DNA of 64,000 nucleotides from Hygrocybe punicea (lineage: Eukaryota > Basidiomycota > Agaricomycetes > Agaricales > Hygrophoraceae). The notes beneath the pieces were generated by a model. The model did not search any database. It saw only the letters and a list, made by a program, of their open reading frames with translations, and was not told where the DNA came from. Position 1 is the first letter of the stretch. Every line of letters begins with the position of its first letter. This document shows positions 58,273 to 64,000 of this stretch, piece by piece. The DNA lies in contig OY744466.1 of NCBI GenBank assembly GCA_963556145.1, forward strand, positions 682,001 through 746,000. Reading direction: 5' to 3'. The position numbers and the translations under genes were made by a program.

Positions 58273-59849
58273 ATGACTGTCACTCCTATCGAAACCTTCG
58301 GTCTAGGACCTTTGACCGTTCCCAGACTCTGGACAGGTCTCTGGCAACTCTCGAGTAATGCATGGGGGAGCGTCAGCACCTCCAAGATACGCAAAGGTGT
58401 GTGTAGACGCACGACTTCTATGTTGAACCCGTCGATCATACTATTTTCAAGGAATGGCACGACACGTCGATCGAGGTTACACAGCGTTTGGTAGGATATT
58501 TTCAGTTTGTTTGCGGAATCATACTTATACCGATCACAGATATGGTAGGGATGAATCCTACAACGTAGACCGTGATGCTGACAGGATGAGTCCATTGTAT
58601 CCCCACAGGGTGAGTGCGCACACTCCCAGTTTAGATTGCAACTGTCTCATGCATCCTTGCTAGCTGATCATTACGGAACTGCAGAGATCATCTTTGTAAC
58701 GTCATTTTTACAAAAACAGCACGAGCTCGTGCTGACTAGACCCTTGAATTGAAATAGGGACAATTCCGCGAAACCCTATCTTCTCCCGGTAAAGTGGTAG
58801 GTGCTACGAAGTGGTGTGTTTTTAAATCTATACAACCTACCCGCGCCATCGTCGAGGCTGTGGTCCGGGAACGGACGGAACGCATGCGAACCACTAGCGT
58901 CGATCTTCTTCAGGTTTATTCCTTTTTTCGCAAGATCGGTGGGATTTTTTTAGTGATGAGATTGAACTCTAGTTCCACTGGCAGGATTACGCAGACAAGG
59001 GATATATGATAGCATTGCAATATTTGCGGGATCTTCAGACTGAAGGCTCGATCGCCGCAATTGGGCTGTGTAACTTTGACACTATCAGGACTGACGAGAT
59101 ATGCACCCAAATGGGTCCGGGTTCGATCGTTTCCAACCAAGTTCAAGTAGGCCTTACCCCTTTTGAACCCGGTCTATTCCTCATTTCCGATGTCCCAGTT
59201 TTCTGTCATCGATACTCGTCCTCTCCACGGGATGTCAGACGTTTGTGAGAAACACAATCTCAAACTTCTGACGTATGGTACCTTGGTAGGAAAATCTATT
59301 CTTATCGAGTTAGCCCCTTTCTCAGCTCGATCGCAGTGTGGTGGCTTCCTAGCCGATAAATGGTTGAATGAGCCCGAGCCGGACCTTTACTCTGGGAACT
59401 TAACACCATCTCAGCGCAAGGTGAGATTGTCGGGACCGAATCTTTCTTTCCATCTCAAGATTTGCATCGACAGTATCTTGACATGATCTTGAGAGCGTGG
59501 GGAAACTGGAAACTGTTCCAGGAACTTTTAGCTGCCCTGCGAGCCATCGGCGACCAACATGGCGGGTTAAGCATTGCCAACATTGCCACCCGCTGGGTGC
59601 TTGATCACCCCTTCGTAGGAGCTGTCCTCCTTGGTGCGCATGCTCACTGCCTCTTGCGTTCTGAGTTCGGCTCATTCCTCTTCTGTAGGTGCACGGTTAG
59701 GGCTATCGGACCACACAGACGACAACAAGAAGGTGTACGGGTTTCGTCTTTCCGACAATGACCACTCGGCAATCGAGAATGTCCTCAAGCGTTCCGAAGG
59801 CCGACGGATGATCACTACAATTGGTGATTGTGGCGCCGAGTATCGCTGA
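58273..59849 (+). CDS. Aldo/keto reductase family oxidoreductase
   Basis: Starts MTVTPIETFGLGPLTVPRLW. Exons joined by eye give KGMARHVDRGYTAFD, ADHYGTAEIIFGQFRET, KVVGATKWCVF, SVDLLQFHWQDYAD, GYMIALQYLRDLQTEGSIAA, IGLCNFDT, IVSNQVQ, FSVIDTRPLHGMSDVCEKHN, LLTYGTL, CGGFLADKWL, NIATRWVLDHPFVGAVLLG and a C-terminal HSAIENVLKRSEGRRM. The Asp (AFD), Tyr (DHYG), Lys (GATKW) and His (LQFHW) of the AKR catalytic tetrad are all visible, so it should be an NAD(P)H-dependent reductase of the TIM-barrel fold. Substrate unknown. The junction around 58530-58670 did not resolve cleanly with canonical sites. 59850-60100 downstream is a short convergent spacer. Confidence 0.8.
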
Positions 59850-60100
59850 GTTTGAATTATGGTGTACTCGGCCCAACCAACAGAAAATCTTGCCTCGGCA
59901 AAGAAAAACAACAAGGGAAAAAACGGCAGTGTTGATGTACATCATCCCTTGATTCAGTACACACTTTGTATGTTATGATCATTTTTATGTTGTCGACCGT
60001 GGGGGTCGCGATGAAATTATGAAAATGAAGGACATCTAAAAGATAATATGCGAAGGGAATCTCGATGCGTATTAACAAAGCTCGGCCTTTGGGGGCTATA

Positions 60101-63100
60101 CTAAAGTTTGCTGACAGCATTTGACGAGCCAGAGGTAGAGGTAGACGGAAGTCGTTGAATGGGCTGTAACTTTCGTTTGACATCCCGAAGTATCGTCGTT
60201 TTGGGATTCCATTCACGGAATGCGTCCCTTAATTCGCCAATCTCGCTAGAAAAGAAATGGGTAACACGTTCATCTGAGTTTTTGCCGAGATGTTAGGGTC
60301 CATTTTTTTTTGCTCCCGAGCACAGCAAATTATTAATTACCTGCGATCAAATCCCTCAACGACCACGGAATCTAAAAAAACGCAAGCAAAAGTTTAGCAA
60401 CGGGATTTGCTAAAAAGAAAAAAAAGTGGGACCTCGTAGTCATTTTGCTCAGTGGTGGCGTCGAAAGGCTCCAATGTAAGATCTGGATGCGGTCCATCGA
60501 GGCCGTCGTTAGCCAAGAACGCATATTTGACCGCCAATCTAATGCCAGCGAGTCGTTAACAACGTCATATATATATATAAAACTCTGGGCCTCACGAGTA
60601 CGCCGCCAACTCCTCATAAGCAGTGGAGTGGCCAACGCCAATCAAAGATCCAGCAGTGACTTCGGATAAATGTGCAATTAGTCCACTATCCGAGAGCCCT
60701 GAATTCAAGACCCGAAGCAGGAGGACGAGCAAGTTGGAGAGAAAATCGGAGGAGCTACGATCGATCACATGAGTGGAGGAGGGCGGGCCGAAACAAGTTT
60801 AACGTACTGATATGCATCGCCATCGATGTAAAGAGCCCGAAGGATCAAGGGATGGGAAACGGTCGTGAACAGCGCAGAACTGCATAGTTATTTACTTTAC
60901 GTCAGACGCCTGCCAGAAATCAGAGGTGTGGGCACCTTCCAGACAGGGACAACTTGATCGTTGAGAGACGCCACGTAGACCATCTTTACCTGTAAAAACC
61001 GTAATGTTTTTCTGATGATGACTTGCCTAGATCGACGCAAGGGACGAAAAAACATACCCCGCTATTGACTACGTTGCTGAGAGCTTTCACATATATCTTG
61101 GAGACTTCGCTTGCCGTGTTCTTGTTTTTTTTTTTTCACACAAACGAAAAAATAAGCGCATGCTATGCAAAAAGTGTGACAAAATTTCAATAATGCACCT
61201 GAAACTCGAAGAGTTCCCGAGCTGCCGTGGACTCGAAGTACTTTTTTTTTTTTTTTGGTCACATACACATAACTGTCAGATGCCCATAAAGAAATACATT
61301 GAGAATTATAGAAATGCTTACTTGGATGTAGGGCAGGATGACTGGACTGGTTCTGAGATAGCGCAAGGGGCCCAGATGTACACCACATAAAGCCAAGCAG
61401 CAAACTTTTTGCGGTTGGGTGGTTGGCATAGTGTTTACGTCCGCGGTCGAGAGGGGCTCAGGTATAATACCCAACGCTTCGACGTTTCGTGATGTTCTAA
61501 TGTGTTTGTTGCGGATAAGGCGGTCCAGAAGATGTGTGGAAACGATGGACCCCTGTGAATGCGCCGCCACAAAGATTGCATCAGCATTATGAAGGTCGTC
61601 CATCCATCCAACATTGGCGAGCAGAGACTGATATAACCTGCGTGTCGAAAGATGGAAATGAGGAATTTTTCAAGTGGGGGGGGCTCAAGGTGAAGAAGAT
61701 GACGACAATGAATTTAGTAAAGCCCTCACTTGTCAACTCTCCGCTCAATCGTGCCTTCTCCTTCTAAAGGAATCTTTGTGATCTTCTGAAGTTTTACGTG
61801 GTGTTTCTCTTGGAATTCTTCAAGAGCTTGCACCATCATATTAGCAAACTTGCTACTCGTACCCGTCGGCTGCGAATAGAAGAGCAACAAAGATGATTTG
61901 ATAATGATTTCAGACGATGCCAAACCCAGAAAGAAAGCTTACCTCTCCGAGAACCGTTCTCATAACAGTACCTAAGGATTCAAGAAATTACACATATGCC
62001 AATTTTGGACCCCCAATTTCTTCCATCACACAAAGAAGAAAAAGAAAAAAACGCACCTGGAAACCATCCATGGATGCCAATAACGACAACCTTCTTACAT
62101 CCCCTCAAAATATCAGACTGGTCCAACTCTCCCACAGCACTCCACGCTTTGGGCAACGTCTTGCCAAAATGACTAAACTCTTTCTCCTTCGCCCTCCGCT
62201 TACCCGATTTCCCATCGTCTGGTTCCGCAAACAAAACCCCGCTTACGAACTTGATCGCTTTCGAAAACCGTGATAGGCTTGGCGGAGGGACAAGCGATCG
62301 TGGTGGGGCATGGAATGTGTCTTCCCATGTCGGTAATATAAGGTTGGGAGGAGGCGGCGGCGGCGGCGGTCGGGGTGGGGAGGGTCCGGATTTCAAGGAT
62401 GGCGAGGGGGATGACGTCTTCTTTTTGTCGGCCTTTGCCGTCTCGCGTCGTATGGAGTCAGAACGGGTGAGAGGTGCAGCAGGCAGGGTCGGCGGGGTAT
62501 CTATGCCGGTGTGGGATTTCTTCGGTGAGGGAGGTGGTGGTGGTGGTGGTGGTAGTGAATGTTTGAGTTTCTTGGTGCGCGGTATCCGTTCTGATACCGG
62601 CTTTCCGTGATCCTTGGCAGCAATCGAGGGTGTCGAAGGTAAAGACGAAACGACATCCGGCTTGTCTTCCTCGTCTATATCCATTACCTCCATGCCGTTC
62701 TCGTCCTTCGGATTCTCTTCTCGACCAGTAATACTTTTCACGACTAAAGCTTTGGAAGAGAAAAAAGAACCCCACGCGAATGACTTGTTATTATTATTAT
62801 TCGACAGGGATGCGTGGATAATATTGGGGGGTTTCAGCTGCTCGAGAGAAAGCGAACGCGAACGTTTCGGCGATGACATATTCTGCACGTCGTCCGCTTG
62901 TGTCGTAACCGGTTCATGATGATGAGCAACACGCGCCTCTTCTTCCTTCGCCAAGTCCGACTGGCCGTTTGTCTCGGAGCCACCAGATGAATGTTCTAGC
63001 CCTGCAGGGAGAGATATCGATGAGGAAGCGCCGTACCAACTCCACGGCGTGTACCACGCTGAGCCCTGAGCCTGAGCCTGAGCCTGAGACGTTTGCCCAG

Positions 63101-64000
63101 AGGGCACAGACACGGCGTCCTTTTCCACCGACGAAGGAATATTCTCGTGGGTTACAGCACCGTCGTCACCTGTCAAAGAAGCTGTGTTGTTCCTTGCGCC
63201 CTCGGTATCTTGCCCTGTTGATTTGGCGTCAATTTGAGCTTCCCCACCAGGGGTGACCGCGATGTTGGTTGTCCGAGTCGGCGGTAGTTGCGCAGAGGGC
63301 TGGGTGTCGTGTGTATCACTCGGAGACGGTGAGCCGGCCTCGGTCATCTGGTCATTAGGTTTTCCGGAGACAACGGGTATTGAAGGGGGGTCCCCAGTTC
63401 CCCAGCCAATGTAGCCCCACCAAGAAGACGATGCAGCTGTCACAGTGCGAGTTTGTTCAGGGGTATCAGTGCTAGAAAGATCAACAGTTGTTGTCGCATT
63501 CGCGGGTGTGGGTGTGGTATTAGTGGTGATGTGTTCAGCGCCTTCTGTTTGTGGTGGTGGTTGACCAGAGTCCACCACTGGATGGTGTAAAAACGTGAGC
63601 TAGAGAAACATAGTTGAACGTTGAAACGTATTTGAATGCGACTGACCTGGCTCAGGTGTAGACTCAGCAGTGGGCTGGCGATTCTGGTCGCTCTTGTCTA
63701 TATTCCCTGCCCTCGCGACAGCCTGGTCAAGCGGTATTTTCGGCCTCCCAAGGAGAGGGAGACTCAAAGTAAACCGACTCGCCGAAGGGTTGAGGGACGA
63801 CAAGTTGACGCGATCCGCCTTGTCGCCATTCACATTCAGCACAACTTTCAATTGTTTTGGCGGAGGTGGAGGTGGAGGTGGAGGTGGTAGAGGGTGGGGC
63901 ATGAGTTCGGATAGCTTTGGGACTTCTTCGTCGAGGGAAGAAGACGTGACAGAAGAGGAGGTATGGCTGGAGTTGAGCGGGCTGGGTGATGCGGGAGGGC
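60101..64000 (-). CDS. YMC020W-like alpha/beta hydrolase, 5' end beyond window
   Basis: The frame is open to the right edge (PPASPSPLNSSHTSSS...), so the N-terminus is missing. The N-terminal ~600 residues are disordered, Ser/Pro-rich with four polyproline runs (near 63880, 62540 and 62360). The hydrolase domain begins KKVVVIGIHGWFPG (62090). Nucleophile Ser in AHSQGS (61556-61558), acid Asp in SLNDQVVP (60957-60959) and His in GVGHST (60628-60630) form a complete triad spread over separate exons. Exons include 63647-64000, 62057-63577, 61943-61971, 61730-61869, 61322-61637, 61199-61240 and 61058-61120; the last ends SNAVSKL at 60101. The motifs match the fungal YMC020W-like hydrolase family, of unknown substrate. 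The junction near 60900-60950 is uncertain, and two introns end in A-runs. Confidence 0.75.

Noticed and set aside
62300..62610. Gly-rich plus-strand frame
   Set aside because: Complement of polyproline codons in the YMC020W-like gene.

Overview
The window is nuclear DNA from a filamentous basidiomycete, most likely an Agaricomycete. The evidence is the many short introns (44-85 bp, GT..AG), a HeLo-like cell-death protein, an antibiotic-monooxygenase-like dimeric-barrel protein, an Iml2/TTC39 homologue, a YMC020W-like hydrolase, and a large load of hAT, pogo and Tnp2-type DNA transposons whose coding stops look like C-to-T decay. No prokaryotic features, rRNA or CRISPR arrays were seen.

Layout. 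1-3.8 kb: an LTR-like dispersed repeat (copy A) split by a 2.05-kb hAT element, then a foldback element. 3.8-11.2 kb: three host genes, namely a ten-exon HeLo/MLKL-N-like gene (minus), a four-exon dimeric alpha/beta-barrel gene (minus), and a Ser/Pro-rich coiled-coil gene (plus). 12.4-40 kb is a transposon graveyard with nesting up to three levels deep. It holds a 4.5-kb pogo-type element whose single reading frame fuses a Ulp1-type SUMO protease to a DDD transposase; repeat copy B; an 8.2-kb Tnp2/CACTA-like element with two accessory genes; repeat copy C carrying a hAT that itself carries a 1.9-kb LTR; and a 2.8-kb hAT with another hAT inside it. Eight hAT-like elements are delimited here, most with exact 8-bp target duplications.

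40-64 kb returns to host genes: Iml2/TTC39-like (plus), a poorly resolved stretch, a Rad5/Uls1-type SNF2-RING protein with several SUMO-interaction-like motifs (plus), a small acidic nuclear-type protein (minus), a fragmentary stretch, a 173-aa unknown (minus), an aldo/keto reductase (plus) and a YMC020W-like alpha/beta hydrolase (minus) that runs off the right edge.

Most notable points: (1) the Ulp1-pogo fusion; (2) the LTR with a 30-31-bp phased array of GATA boxes followed by ten TGACTCA sites just upstream of a TATA box; (3) hAT families that share layout, splice-site module and 8-bp duplications but each use a different subterminal repeat word; (4) a dispersed ~55-bp palindrome with a TCAATTGAC core. 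All exon models were made by hand from splice signals and frame, without alignment.
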